From NCBI RefSeq assembly GCF_002454115.1, contig NZ_DKIH01000013.1:763472-827471 (forward strand): 64,000 bases of DNA. The letters are read 5' to 3'. Origin of the DNA: Sphingopyxis sp. UBA6723 (GTDB taxonomy: Bacteria > Pseudomonadota > Alphaproteobacteria > Sphingomonadales > Sphingomonadaceae). The first letter of the stretch is position 1. Each line of letters begins with the position of its first letter. The position numbers and the translations under genes are program-made. Of this stretch, positions 16,955 through 25,411 are shown piece after piece. Under the pieces are notes generated by a model that saw only the letters and a list, made by a program, of their open reading frames with translations, made no database searches and was not told the origin of the DNA.

Positions 16955-18166
16955 ATGTCGCTGAAGCCGCATATATCCGCCGCCCTCAACCGCATCCAGC
17001 CGTCGGCGACGCTCGCGATGACGGCACGCGTTTCGGCGCTGAAAGCCGCGGGTGTTGATGTGATCGGTTTGAGCGCTGGCGAGCCCGATTTCGACACCCC
17101 CGATTTCGTCAAGGAAGCGGCGATCGAGGCGATCCGCAATGGCCAGACCAAATATACTTTGGTCGACGGCACCGTCGCGCTGAAAGAAGCAATCCGCGGC
17201 AAGTTCCGCCGCGACAACGGGCTCGATTTCGGGCTCGACCAGATCACGGTCAATGTCGGCGGCAAGCACACTCTGTTCAACGCGCTGGTCGCGACCGTGG
17301 ACAAGGGCGACGAGGTCATCATCCCGGCGCCCTATTGGGTGAGCTATCCCGACATTGTGGCGTTTGCGGGCGGCACCCCGGTGGTCATCGAGGGCGGCGC
17401 GGCGCAGAATTACAAGATCACCCCGGCGCAGCTTGACGCGGCGATCACGCCCAAGACGCGCTGGGTGATGCTGAACTCGCCGTCGAACCCGTCGGGCGCC
17501 GCCTATTCGGGCGAAGAGCTCGACGCGCTGGGCGAAGTCATCCGCCGCCACGACCATGTGATGGTGATGACCGACGATATGTACGAGCATGTCTGGTATG
17601 CCGATTTCCAATTCACCACCTTTGCGCAGCGTTGTCCCGACCTGATCGACCGCATTCTGACCGTGAACGGCTGTTCGAAAGCGTATGCGATGACCGGATG
17701 GCGCATCGGCTATGCCGGTGGTCCGGCTTGGCTGATCAAGGCGATGGGCAAGCTTCAGTCGCAATCGACGTCGAACCCCTGTTCGATCGCACAGGCCGCC
17801 GCCGCCGCCGCGCTCGGCGGCCCGCAGCAGTTCCTCGACGACCGCAACGCCGCGTTCAAAAAACGCCGCGACATGGTGGTCGCGATGCTCAACGATGCGC
17901 CGGGGTTGAATTGCCCGACCCCCGATGGCGCTTTCTATGTCTATCCGGACGCAAGCGGTTGCATGGGCAAGAAGACCCCCGACGGCGCGCTGATCGACAG
18001 CGACGAGAAGCTGATCGATTATTTTCTCGACAGCGCCAAGGTCGCGGCGGTGCATGGCGCGGCCTTTGGTCTGTCGCCCGCGTTCCGCGTGTCCTATGCG
18101 ACGTCGGAGGCGGTGCTCAAGGAAGCCTGCGTGCGGATCCAGCAGGCGTGTGCGGCGCTCAGCTAA
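16955..18166 (+). CDS. aspC: Aspartate aminotransferase, class I PLP enzyme
   Basis: 403 residues, starting MSLKPHISAALNRIQPSATL as in alphaproteobacterial AspAT. PLP-binding features are all present: SAGEPDFDTP, NVGGKHTLFN, NSPSNPSGAAYS (Asn), DDMYEHVWY (Asp, Tyr), the Schiff-base lysine in CSKAYAMTGWRIGY (about residue 240) and the C-terminal arginine in FRVSYATS. It transaminates aspartate and 2-oxoglutarate. Subgroup Ib, and may also act on prephenate. The gene stands alone. Confidence 0.92.
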   Translation: MSLKPHISAALNRIQPSATLAMTARVSALKAAGVDVIGLSAGEPDFDTPDFVKEAAIEAIRNGQTKYTLVDGTVALKEAIRGKFRRDNGLDFGLDQITVNVGGKHTLFNALVATVDKGDEVIIPAPYWVSYPDIVAFAGGTPVVIEGGAAQNYKITPAQLDAAITPKTRWVMLNSPSNPSGAAYSGEELDALGEVIRRHDHVMVMTDDMYEHVWYADFQFTTFAQRCPDLIDRILTVNGCSKAYAMTGWRIGYAGGPAWLIKAMGKLQSQSTSNPCSIAQAAAAAALGGPQQFLDDRNAAFKKRRDMVVAMLNDAPGLNCPTPDGAFYVYPDASGCMGKKTPDGALIDSDEKLIDYFLDSAKVAAVHGAAFGLSPAFRVSYATSEAVLKEACVRIQQACAALS

Positions 18167-18395
18167 AGCGCCGCTCACCCTTCGCATAGGAATTCTGTAC
18201 CGACCGGTCTTGTAATGCCGGGGACGGAACCTATCTGAACATGAACGGCGGTTAAGCGCCCGGTTCACCGGATAGTAAGCCATCCTGTCTAGGGTGACGG
18301 ACATCACTGCACGGTTGGTCGGGGCGCGCCATATCGTCGGTGTAACCGCAGCGGCCTTGGCCGCGAACAACGATAGATGAAAAAAGAGGCTCCCC

Positions 18396-18503
18396 ATGCT
18401 CAATCTCTTCCGCTCCGACTGGTTTTTGTCGATGCTCGCCGGTTTCGCGATTGGCGCGACCTATATCGTGCTCAACCAGCCCGCGCTGCCGATCCCGGCG
18501 TGA
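18396..18503 (+). CDS. 35-residue single-pass membrane peptide
   Basis: Sequence begins MLNLFRSDWFLSMLAGF with one hydrophobic helix (about residues 10-27). Its TGA overlaps the GTG of msrA (GTGA, 18500-18503), so translation is likely coupled. A purine-rich AAAAAAGAGG lies upstream. No other gene fits the region. It may be a leader or an accessory of the exported MsrA. Confidence 0.55.
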   Translation: MLNLFRSDWFLSMLAGFAIGATYIVLNQPALPIPA

Positions 18504-19189
18504 CGCAAGCGCGCGGCGCACCGTTCAGCCGTATCATCGCGACACTGGTCGCGGGGGCGATCGTGGCGCAATGCGCCCCGGCGCAGGCCGAAAGCGTCGT
18601 CAAGCTACCCGCTGCCGCGGTCGATCCGGCGGTCAAGGCGAAGCGCTCCACCGCGGTGCTGGCGGGCGGCTGTTTCTGGGGCGTCGAGGGCGTCTTTGCC
18701 AACGTCAAAGGCGTGATCTCGGTCGAATCGGGTTATCATGGCGGCAGCGCTGCGACCGCGAAATATGAACTGACCCACGACGGCAAGTCGGGCCATGCCG
18801 AGGCGGTGCGGATTGTTTATGATCCGACGCAGGTCAGCTATGGCACCTTGCTGCGCGTGCTGTTTTCGGTGGTCGCCGATCCGACCTTGAAGAATCGTCA
18901 GGGGCCGGACGTCGGATCGCAATATCGCGCCGCGATCGTCCCGCTTGACGCGACGCAGCGCCAGGTCGCGACCAGCTATCTGGCGCAGATCGGCAAGGGC
19001 CGATATTTCGCCAAGCCGATCGTCGTGCCGGTCGAAAGCTACAAGCGTTTTTACCGCGCCGAGGCCAACCATCAGGATTTCATGCGCCGCAACCCGTCGA
19101 ACGGCTATATCGTCCGCTGGGACGCGCCCAAACTTGCGGCGTTCAAGCGGCTATTCCCCACCATGGTGCGCGCGACCCCGGCCCCCTGA
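18500..19189 (+). CDS. msrA: Exported peptide-methionine (S)-S-oxide reductase
   Basis: 229 residues from GTG 18500 (VTQARGAPFSRIIATL), with a signal peptide ending at AQAES. The MsrA domain starts near residue 53: AGGCFWGVEGVF carries the catalytic cysteine, SGYHGG and GHAEAVRIVYDP follow, then LFSVVADPT and GPDVGSQYRAAI. It reduces methionine-S-sulfoxide and here would act in the periplasm, unlike the usual cytosolic enzyme. A longer frame from 18377 is disfavoured because it covers the small upstream gene. Confidence 0.88.
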   Translation: MTQARGAPFSRIIATLVAGAIVAQCAPAQAESVVKLPAAAVDPAVKAKRSTAVLAGGCFWGVEGVFANVKGVISVESGYHGGSAATAKYELTHDGKSGHAEAVRIVYDPTQVSYGTLLRVLFSVVADPTLKNRQGPDVGSQYRAAIVPLDATQRQVATSYLAQIGKGRYFAKPIVVPVESYKRFYRAEANHQDFMRRNPSNGYIVRWDAPKLAAFKRLFPTMVRATPAP

Positions 19190-19314
19190 GCGCGCCGCAT
19201 TGCCGCCACTCGTCGCGCGGGAAGAATCATTCGTCGCAAACCGCTGGTCCCCTATGCTCGCCTGCGAGACCAAGAATCGGGGATAATATATAAGTCGTCG
19301 GCTGCGGGGTTTGC

Positions 19315-20451
19315 ATGGGTTTTCAGTTTTCGGGCCGACCATTCCTGGCGATGGTGACCAGCGCCGCGGTGCTCGCGGGCTGCGTCAGCAGCGCCGCGGT
19401 GCCGCCGCCACGGTCGCAGCCTGCCGTTCAGCGCCCCGCGGGTTCGGTAACGGTGCCGATCGGCCAGCCGGTGCGATCGACGATGCCGCGCCCGGTTGGT
19501 CCCATCGATCCCGGCTTTCGCCGCCCCCCCGCCGGACTCAGCGAGCGCATCCATTTCCTGTGGCGCGCCTTTCCGGGCAAGACCGGCATCGCGGTGCAGC
19601 GCATCGATGGCGAATGGGCGATTGCCGAGCGTGGCGGCGACCTGTTCCCCCAGCAGAGCGTGTCAAAATTCTGGGTTGCGCTGACCGCGCTCGATGCGGT
19701 CGATCAGGGTCGGCTGCGGCTCGACCAACAAGTGCGGATCGGTCCCGAAGACTTGACCCTGTTTTACCAGCCGCTCGCCGCGCGCGTCCGTGCGCAGGGG
19801 TCGGTGACCATGACCGTGCGCCGCTTGATCGAAACCGCGATCACGCAAAGCGACAATACCGCCAACGACAGCCTGCTGCGCACGATTGGCGGGCCGGGTG
19901 TGGTGCGCGCTTTCATAGCGAAAAAAGATTTGGGCGCGATCCGCTTCGGCCCCGGCGAACGCCTGCTGCAAAGCGGCATCGCGGGCATGGCGTGGCAGCA
20001 AAGCTATTCGGTCGGGCGCAATTTCGAGACTGCGCGGTCGGCGCTGTCCCCCGCGACCCGCCGCGCCGCGATGGACAATTATCTGGCCAACCCGATCGAC
20101 GGCGCCAGCCCGACCGCGGTCGCCAGTGCGCTCGCCCGGTTGGCGCGCGGCACTTTGCTCTCGCCCGAATCGACCGAATATCTGCTCGATGTGATGAGCC
20201 GGACCAAAAGCGGGCCGAAGCGGCTGAAAGCCGGTTTGCCGCCGGGCTGGAAATTTCTGCACAAGACAGGGACCGGGCAGAATCTGGGCGGGATGACCGC
20301 CGGCTATAACGACATCGGCATCGCCACCGCGCCCGACGGCACCCGCTACGCGATTGTTGTATTCATGGGGACCACGACCTCGCCAATCCCGGCGCGCATG
20401 GCGCTGATGCAGGCGGTGTCGAGCGCCGTCGCTGAATTTCATGGAAGATAA
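19315..20451 (+). CDS. Class A beta-lactamase-like serine hydrolase, probable lipoprotein
   Basis: 378 residues with a lipobox-like LAGC at 20-23. Penicillin-recognising motifs: SVSK (S115, K118), SDN (179-181), KTG (317-319). A glutamate, E215, lies 36 residues after the SDN serine, the spacing of class A Glu166, in the context ERLLQ where class A has ExxLN. So the deacylating Glu may be retained with Gln for Asn170. It could be a beta-lactamase or a cell-wall carboxypeptidase-like enzyme. A Pro-rich linker (about 30-75) separates the anchor from the domain. A small lipoprotein gene follows 6 bases on. Confidence 0.8.
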   Translation: MGFQFSGRPFLAMVTSAAVLAGCVSSAAVPPPRSQPAVQRPAGSVTVPIGQPVRSTMPRPVGPIDPGFRRPPAGLSERIHFLWRAFPGKTGIAVQRIDGEWAIAERGGDLFPQQSVSKFWVALTALDAVDQGRLRLDQQVRIGPEDLTLFYQPLAARVRAQGSVTMTVRRLIETAITQSDNTANDSLLRTIGGPGVVRAFIAKKDLGAIRFGPGERLLQSGIAGMAWQQSYSVGRNFETARSALSPATRRAAMDNYLANPIDGASPTAVASALARLARGTLLSPESTEYLLDVMSRTKSGPKRLKAGLPPGWKFLHKTGTGQNLGGMTAGYNDIGIATAPDGTRYAIVVFMGTTTSPIPARMALMQAVSSAVAEFHGR

Positions 20452-20457
20452 TCGCTG

Positions 20458-20763
20458 ATGCGGATCGCTGTCCTGTCCTTGTCGCTGCTCGCGCTCGCGG
20501 CCTGCGCGACCCCCGAAGCGCGGCTGCGCACCGGGCTGGTCAATGCCGGCCTGTCACAATCGATCGCATCGTGCATGGCCGAGCGGATGGTCGACCGGCT
20601 GTCGCTGGTCCAGCTGCGCCGCCTGGGCTCGCTGTCGACGTTGAAGGACAAAAGGATGAGCGAGCTGTCGCTTAACCAGTTCCTTCACAAGGTCCGTGCG
20701 CTGAAAGACCCCGAGATATTGACGGTGACCACCAGCTCGGCGGCGCTCTGCGCTTTTCGCTAG
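20458..20763 (+). CDS. Small lipoprotein
   Basis: 101 residues. Signal peptide with lipobox LAAC (14-17), followed by a helical domain with conserved-looking cysteines at 39 (ASCMAER) and near the C-terminus (ALCAFR). It begins 6 bases after the serine hydrolase stop, so probably the same transcript. Family not recognised, but similar short lipoproteins are frequent in sphingomonads. Confidence 0.7.
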   Translation: MRIAVLSLSLLALAACATPEARLRTGLVNAGLSQSIASCMAERMVDRLSLVQLRRLGSLSTLKDKRMSELSLNQFLHKVRALKDPEILTVTTSSAALCAFR

Positions 20764-20865
20764 CCAAGAATATCTGGGACGCTGCGGGGTAGCCTTGCCC
20801 GCCAACTTGTGCTTAGGCGGCGGCAATTCTCCCCGCCCCAAGACTCGAAAGGCCCGGCAGACCTC

Positions 20866-22071
20866 ATGAACATCCACGAATATCAGGCGAAAGAACTGCT
20901 CGCGAAATATGGCGTCGCGGTGCCCAAGGGCATTGCCGCGATGAGCGTCGAAGAAGCCGTCGCCGCGGCGAAGCAGCTCCCCGGGCCGCTTTACGTCGTG
21001 AAATCGCAGATTCATGCGGGTGGCCGTGGCAAGGGCAAGTTTAAGGAGCTCGGCCCCGATGCCAAGGGCGGCGTCCGCCTCGCCAAGACCATCGAAGAGG
21101 TCGAAGCGCATGCGAAAGACATGCTCGGCAATACGCTGGTGACGATCCAGACCGGTGAAGCCGGCAAGCAGGTCAACCGGCTGTACATCACCGACGGCGC
21201 GGACATTAAGCAGGAATTCTACCTCGCACTGCTGGTCGATCGCGGTTCGAGCCGCGTTGCGGTCGTCGCCTCGACCGAGGGCGGCATGGACATCGAAACC
21301 GTCGCGCACGACACGCCGGAAAAGATCCACACGATTACCATCGATCCCGCCACGGGCCTCCAGCCGCACCACGGCCGCAGCGTTGCCGCGGCGCTTGGGC
21401 TGTCGGGCGATCTGGCGAAACAGGCTGCCAAGGTTCTGGCCGGTTTGTACGCCGCATTCCTCGGCACCGATGCCGAACAGATCGAAATCAACCCGCTCGC
21501 CGTGTGCGAAGGCAAGGATGGCGACGAACTGCTGGTGCTCGACGCCAAGGTCGCGTTCGACGGCAATGCGATGTTCCGCCACAAGGATCTGGCCGAGCTG
21601 CGCGACCTGACCGAAGAAGACCCGGCCGAGGTCGAGGCGTCGGAATATGACCTCGCCTACATCAAGCTCGACGGCAATATCGGCTGCATGGTCAATGGCG
21701 CCGGTCTCGCGATGGCGACGATGGACATCATCAAATTGAACGGCGAATTCCCCGCCAACTTCCTCGACGTCGGCGGCGGCGCTTCGAAAGAAAAGGTGAC
21801 CGCGGCGTTCAAGATCATCCTGAAAGACCCCGCCGTGAAGGGCATCCTCGTAAACATCTTTGGCGGCATCATGAAGTGCGACATCATCGCCGACGGCATC
21901 GTCGCGGCGGCGAAGGAAGTGAATCTGTCGGTGCCTTTGGTGGTTCGCCTAGAAGGCACGAATGTGCAGCAGGGTAAGGACATCCTCGCCAATTCCGGGC
22001 TGCCGATCGTTGCGGCCAATGATCTGGGCGATGCGGCAAAGAAGATTGTCGCGGAAGTCCGCGCGGCTTGA
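20866..22071 (+). CDS. sucC: Succinyl-CoA synthetase beta subunit
   Basis: 401 residues from ATG 20866 (MNIHEYQAKELLAKYGV), standard length. ATP-grasp features: VVKSQIHAGGRGKGKFK, the ADP/Mg region EINPLAV, and GCMVNGAGLAMATMD with the GGGA loop. It converts succinyl-CoA to succinate with nucleotide formation in the TCA cycle together with SucD. sucD does not follow: the next genes are a repeat and etfBA. The upstream 100 bases hold no obvious consensus promoter. Confidence 0.95.
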   Translation: MNIHEYQAKELLAKYGVAVPKGIAAMSVEEAVAAAKQLPGPLYVVKSQIHAGGRGKGKFKELGPDAKGGVRLAKTIEEVEAHAKDMLGNTLVTIQTGEAGKQVNRLYITDGADIKQEFYLALLVDRGSSRVAVVASTEGGMDIETVAHDTPEKIHTITIDPATGLQPHHGRSVAAALGLSGDLAKQAAKVLAGLYAAFLGTDAEQIEINPLAVCEGKDGDELLVLDAKVAFDGNAMFRHKDLAELRDLTEEDPAEVEASEYDLAYIKLDGNIGCMVNGAGLAMATMDIIKLNGEFPANFLDVGGGASKEKVTAAFKIILKDPAVKGILVNIFGGIMKCDIIADGIVAAAKEVNLSVPLVVRLEGTNVQQGKDILANSGLPIVAANDLGDAAKKIVAEVRAA

Positions 22072-22079
22072 TTTACTTG

Positions 22080-22220
22080 TCTCTCCCCCTGGGGGAGAGG
22101 CAGCGAGCCCCGGATCAAGTCCGGGGCGCAGCGGTGAGGGCGGCAACGTCCAGACCCTCACCAAGTCCGACTAGGTCCTGTGGACCAAGTCTCCCTATCC
22201 TCTCCCCCACGGGGAGAGGA
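22080..22220. repeat. Intergenic repeat, family CTCTCCCCCTGGGGGAGAGG
   Basis: About 141 bases bounded by complementary arms (TCTCTCCCCCT at one end, GGGGAGAGGA at the other) with an inner palindrome CCCCGGATCAAGTCCGGGG. It lies between sucC and etfB and may limit read-through. It is separate from the other repeat families in the window. Confidence 0.8.
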
Positions 22221-22233
22221 AGCTAGGTTGACG

Positions 22234-22243
22234 TTTACGTAAA
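22234..22243 (+). promoter_or_regulatory. TTTACGTAAA palindrome upstream of etfB
   Basis: TTTACGTAAA, in the context GACGTTTACGTAAAGC, sits 48 bases before the etfB start. The same 10-base palindrome precedes the phosphotransferase gene at 27207. Shape and gene context fit a MerR-type (LiuR-like) or TetR regulator of acyl-CoA degradation; which one is inference. Confidence 0.6.
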
Positions 22244-22291
22244 GCGCAATTATGGCGCAGTGCACAATTTGCTGAGAGGAGCTTTAGGCCC

Positions 22292-23041
22292 ATGAAAATC
22301 CTCGTCCCCGTCAAGCGGGTGCTCGATTACAACGTCAAGCCGCGGGTCAAATCCGACGGCACCGGCGTCGATCTGGCGAATGTCAAAATGTCGATGAACC
22401 CGTTCGACGAGATCGGGATCGAAGAAGCGATCCGCCTGAAAGAAAAGGGCGTTGCGACCGAGGTCGTGGCGATCAGCGTCGGCCCGGCGAAGGCACAGGA
22501 AACGCTGCGCACCGCGCTCGCGATGGGCGCCGACCGTGCGATCCTGGTCCAGACCGACGACGATGTCGAACCGCTGGCGCTCGCGAAAATCTTCAAGGCG
22601 ATCGCTGACGCCGAAACGCCCGGCCTTGTTATCCTCGGCAAGCAGGCGATCGACGGCGACAACAACCAGACCGGCCAGATGCTCGCCGCGCTCACCGGTT
22701 GGGCGCAGGGCACCTTTGCCAGCGCGGTCAATGTCGAGGGCGATCATGTCAACGTGACCCGCGAAGTCGACGGCGGTCTTGAGACGGTGAAGCTCAAGCT
22801 TCCCGCGATCGTCACCACCGACCTGCGTCTGAACGAGCCGCGCTATGCCTCGCTGCCGAATATCATGAAGGCGAAGTCGAAGCCGCTCGATACCAAGACC
22901 CCGGCTGACTACGGTGTCGACACGGCGCCGCGGGTCAAGACGGTCAAGGTGTCGGAACCGCCCGTCCGCTCGGCGGGTGTCAAGGTCGCCGATGTCGATG
23001 AACTGGTTGCCAAGTTGAAGGCGATGGGAGTGCACTCATGA
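22292..23041 (+). CDS. etfB: Electron transfer flavoprotein beta subunit
   Basis: 249 residues, MKILVPVKRVLDYNVKPRVK start typical of EtfB. The AMP-binding region and the KQAIDGDNNQTGQM recognition loop motif (about 113-126) are present. EtfAB carries electrons from acyl-CoA dehydrogenases to ETF-quinone oxidoreductase. It overlaps etfA by 4 bases (ATGA). Confidence 0.95.
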   Translation: MKILVPVKRVLDYNVKPRVKSDGTGVDLANVKMSMNPFDEIGIEEAIRLKEKGVATEVVAISVGPAKAQETLRTALAMGADRAILVQTDDDVEPLALAKIFKAIADAETPGLVILGKQAIDGDNNQTGQMLAALTGWAQGTFASAVNVEGDHVNVTREVDGGLETVKLKLPAIVTTDLRLNEPRYASLPNIMKAKSKPLDTKTPADYGVDTAPRVKTVKVSEPPVRSAGVKVADVDELVAKLKAMGVHS

Positions 23042-23967
23042 AAACGCTCGTTTGGGTCGAACATGACGGCAAGGCCGTCAAGGACGCCACGCTCGCGGTG
23101 GTCACCGCCGCGTCGAAGCTTGGCGAAGTCCATCTGCTCGTCGCGGGTAGCGGCGTCGATGCCGTTGCCAAGGAAGCCGCGCAGATCGCGGGCGTGGGCA
23201 AGGTGCATGTCGCCGACAACGCCGCCTTCGATCACAATCTGCCCGAAAATGTCGCGCCGCTCGTCGCCGAGCTGATGGCGAGCCATGATGCGTTCCTCGC
23301 GCCTGCGACGACGACCGGCAAGAATATCGCGCCGCGCGTCGCCGCGTTGCTCGACGTGATGCAGATTTCGGAAATCCTGTCGGTCGAAGGTCCGAAGACC
23401 TTCACCCGCCCGATTTACGCGGGCAACGCGATCGCAACCGTCGAATCGTCGGACGCGAAGCTGGTCCTGACGGTTCGCGGCACCGCGTTCGACAAGGCCG
23501 CGACCTCTGGCGGTTCAGGCACCGTAGAAGCCGTCGGCGCGGGCAGCGATGCCGGCGTCTCGAGCTTCGTCGGCGCCGAAATCGCCAAGCAGGATCGCCC
23601 TGAACTGACCTCGGCCAAGATCATCGTGTCGGGTGGCCGCGCGCTGGGTTCGAGCGAGAAATATCAGGAAGTCATCGTCCCGCTCGCCGACAAGCTGAAC
23701 GCCGCGCTCGGCGCCAGCCGCGCCGCGGTTGATGCAGGTTATGTCCCCAACGACTATCAGGTCGGCCAGACCGGCAAGATCGTCGCACCGCAGGTGTATT
23801 TCGCGATCGGCATCTCGGGTGCGATCCAGCATCTTGCTGGGATGAAGGACAGCAAGACGGTCGTCGCGATCAACAAGGACGAGGACGCCCCGATCTTCCA
23901 GGTCGCCGACTTCGGCCTCGTCGCCGATCTGTTCAGCGCGGTGCCGGACCTGACGGCCAAGATCTAG
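23038..23967 (+). CDS. etfA: Electron transfer flavoprotein alpha subunit
   Basis: 309 residues. FAD-binding C-terminal domain from about residue 185 shows SGGRALGSSEKYQ, VGQTGKIVAPQVYFAIGISG and KTVVAINKDEDAPIF, all signatures of EtfA. Works with EtfB as a soluble heterodimer. A DUF389 gene begins 7 bases after its stop. Confidence 0.95.
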   Translation: MKTLVWVEHDGKAVKDATLAVVTAASKLGEVHLLVAGSGVDAVAKEAAQIAGVGKVHVADNAAFDHNLPENVAPLVAELMASHDAFLAPATTTGKNIAPRVAALLDVMQISEILSVEGPKTFTRPIYAGNAIATVESSDAKLVLTVRGTAFDKAATSGGSGTVEAVGAGSDAGVSSFVGAEIAKQDRPELTSAKIIVSGGRALGSSEKYQEVIVPLADKLNAALGASRAAVDAGYVPNDYQVGQTGKIVAPQVYFAIGISGAIQHLAGMKDSKTVVAINKDEDAPIFQVADFGLVADLFSAVPDLTAKI

Positions 23968-23974
23968 GCCGGTC

Positions 23975-25333
23975 GTGGCTGGCCAACATCCCGGAGTGCC
24001 CGGACTCGGCGACGCCCCGTTCAACGCGGGGGGTCGCCGGTCGGCGCGCCCGGCGCCGCGTGGTGGCGAAGAGGATGACGAGACCGCCGAAGACGAAACC
24101 CACGGTCGCTCCCTAACGCTGGCGAGCGTTGCGCGCGATGCCCGGCTCGACAAGAAGTTCCTGCTGCTCATCATCCTGTCGTCGGCGATTGCGACGCTGG
24201 GCCTGCTGCAAAGCTCGGCGGCGGTGGTGATCGGCGCGATGCTGGTCTCGCCGCTGCTCGGCCCGATCATGGGCGTCGGCTTCGGACTGGCGACACTCGA
24301 AACCAATTTGATCAAACGGTCGCTGGTGACGATGGCGGCCGGGATGGCGGTCGCGATCATCGTTGCGATGCTGATCGTCTGGATGTCGCCGATCCAGGAC
24401 GTTACGTCCGAACTGCGCGCGCGGACCCAGCCGACCTTGCTCGATCTGGGGGTCGCGGTCGTCGGCGGCATTGCGGGCGTCTATGCGATCATGCGCAAGC
24501 TGTCGGGGGTGATGGTTGGGGTCGCGATCGCGACCGCGCTGGTGCCGCCGCTCTCGACCGTCGGTTTCGGTCTGGCCACGGGTCGCTTCGACTTTGCGCT
24601 CGGCGCCGCGCTGTTGTTCCTGACCAACACGCTGGCGATTGCGTTCGCCGCGACCGCCGTCGCGCGGCTCAACCGCTTTGGGCCGTCGCTGACCCCGCAG
24701 CATACCGCGATGCAGGTGATCGGGATCATCGTCACGCTGGGCATCTTGTCGATCCCGCTCGCGCTGTCGCTCAACAATATCGCCCGCGAACTGCGCGCGC
24801 GCACCACGGTGCAGTCCGAACTTGATACCCTGCTCGGCGACGGCGACCGCATCGACACGCTGACCGTGCGGGTCGAGAATGACGATATCGCCGTGGACGG
24901 CGTCGTGCTGGTCGATCAATATGCGGCGCGGCTCAATCAGCGGCTGGCGGGCAATGTCCGCAGCGAGCTTGACCGCAATGTGCGCGTCAATATCGTTCAG
25001 CTGCGCCAGCAGACCAACGCCGCGGTGCAGTTCGAGGAACGGCTGAACCAGCGCATCGCGACGCTGGAGCAGCGCGAAGCCGACAGCCGCACGATCCTGG
25101 CCAGCCTGACCGTCGGCGAACTGGTGCGCCGCGACCGGGTGCTGATCGACGCCCAAGCTCGCCGCGTCGTTGTCCAGCGCGACCGCGAGGCCGAGGGCGA
25201 TCAGGTTGCGGCTGCGGTCGACCGGATCATGGCGTCGGTGCAGGCAGATCACCCGCGATGGCTGATCCAGAATGGCGCGTTGACCGCGGCAGAGGGACCG
25301 GCGCCGGAAACGGAAGCCGCAGACGCGCCTTAG
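23975..25333 (+). CDS. DUF389 membrane protein (TIGR00341 type)
   Basis: 452 residues from GTG 23975. A 45-residue Gly/Pro/acidic N-terminus precedes a membrane domain (about 58-270) with several helices, including LLQSSAAVVIGAMLVSPLLG and VGVAIATALVPPLSTVGFGL, which are DUF389 hallmarks. The C-terminal 160 residues are soluble and include a coiled-coil-like stretch with READSRTILASL. Function is unknown. It follows etfA closely, suggesting one transcript, perhaps only by position. Confidence 0.85.
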   Translation: MAGQHPGVPGLGDAPFNAGGRRSARPAPRGGEEDDETAEDETHGRSLTLASVARDARLDKKFLLLIILSSAIATLGLLQSSAAVVIGAMLVSPLLGPIMGVGFGLATLETNLIKRSLVTMAAGMAVAIIVAMLIVWMSPIQDVTSELRARTQPTLLDLGVAVVGGIAGVYAIMRKLSGVMVGVAIATALVPPLSTVGFGLATGRFDFALGAALLFLTNTLAIAFAATAVARLNRFGPSLTPQHTAMQVIGIIVTLGILSIPLALSLNNIARELRARTTVQSELDTLLGDGDRIDTLTVRVENDDIAVDGVVLVDQYAARLNQRLAGNVRSELDRNVRVNIVQLRQQTNAAVQFEERLNQRIATLEQREADSRTILASLTVGELVRRDRVLIDAQARRVVVQRDREAEGDQVAAAVDRIMASVQADHPRWLIQNGALTAAEGPAPETEAADAP

Positions 25334-25411
25334 TCAAAGCGGCGTGGGACGCGCCGACAGTGTCATTCTTTTGTCATCATGATGCCCTTGAGCAGCCGCA
25401 AGGAGTCGATC

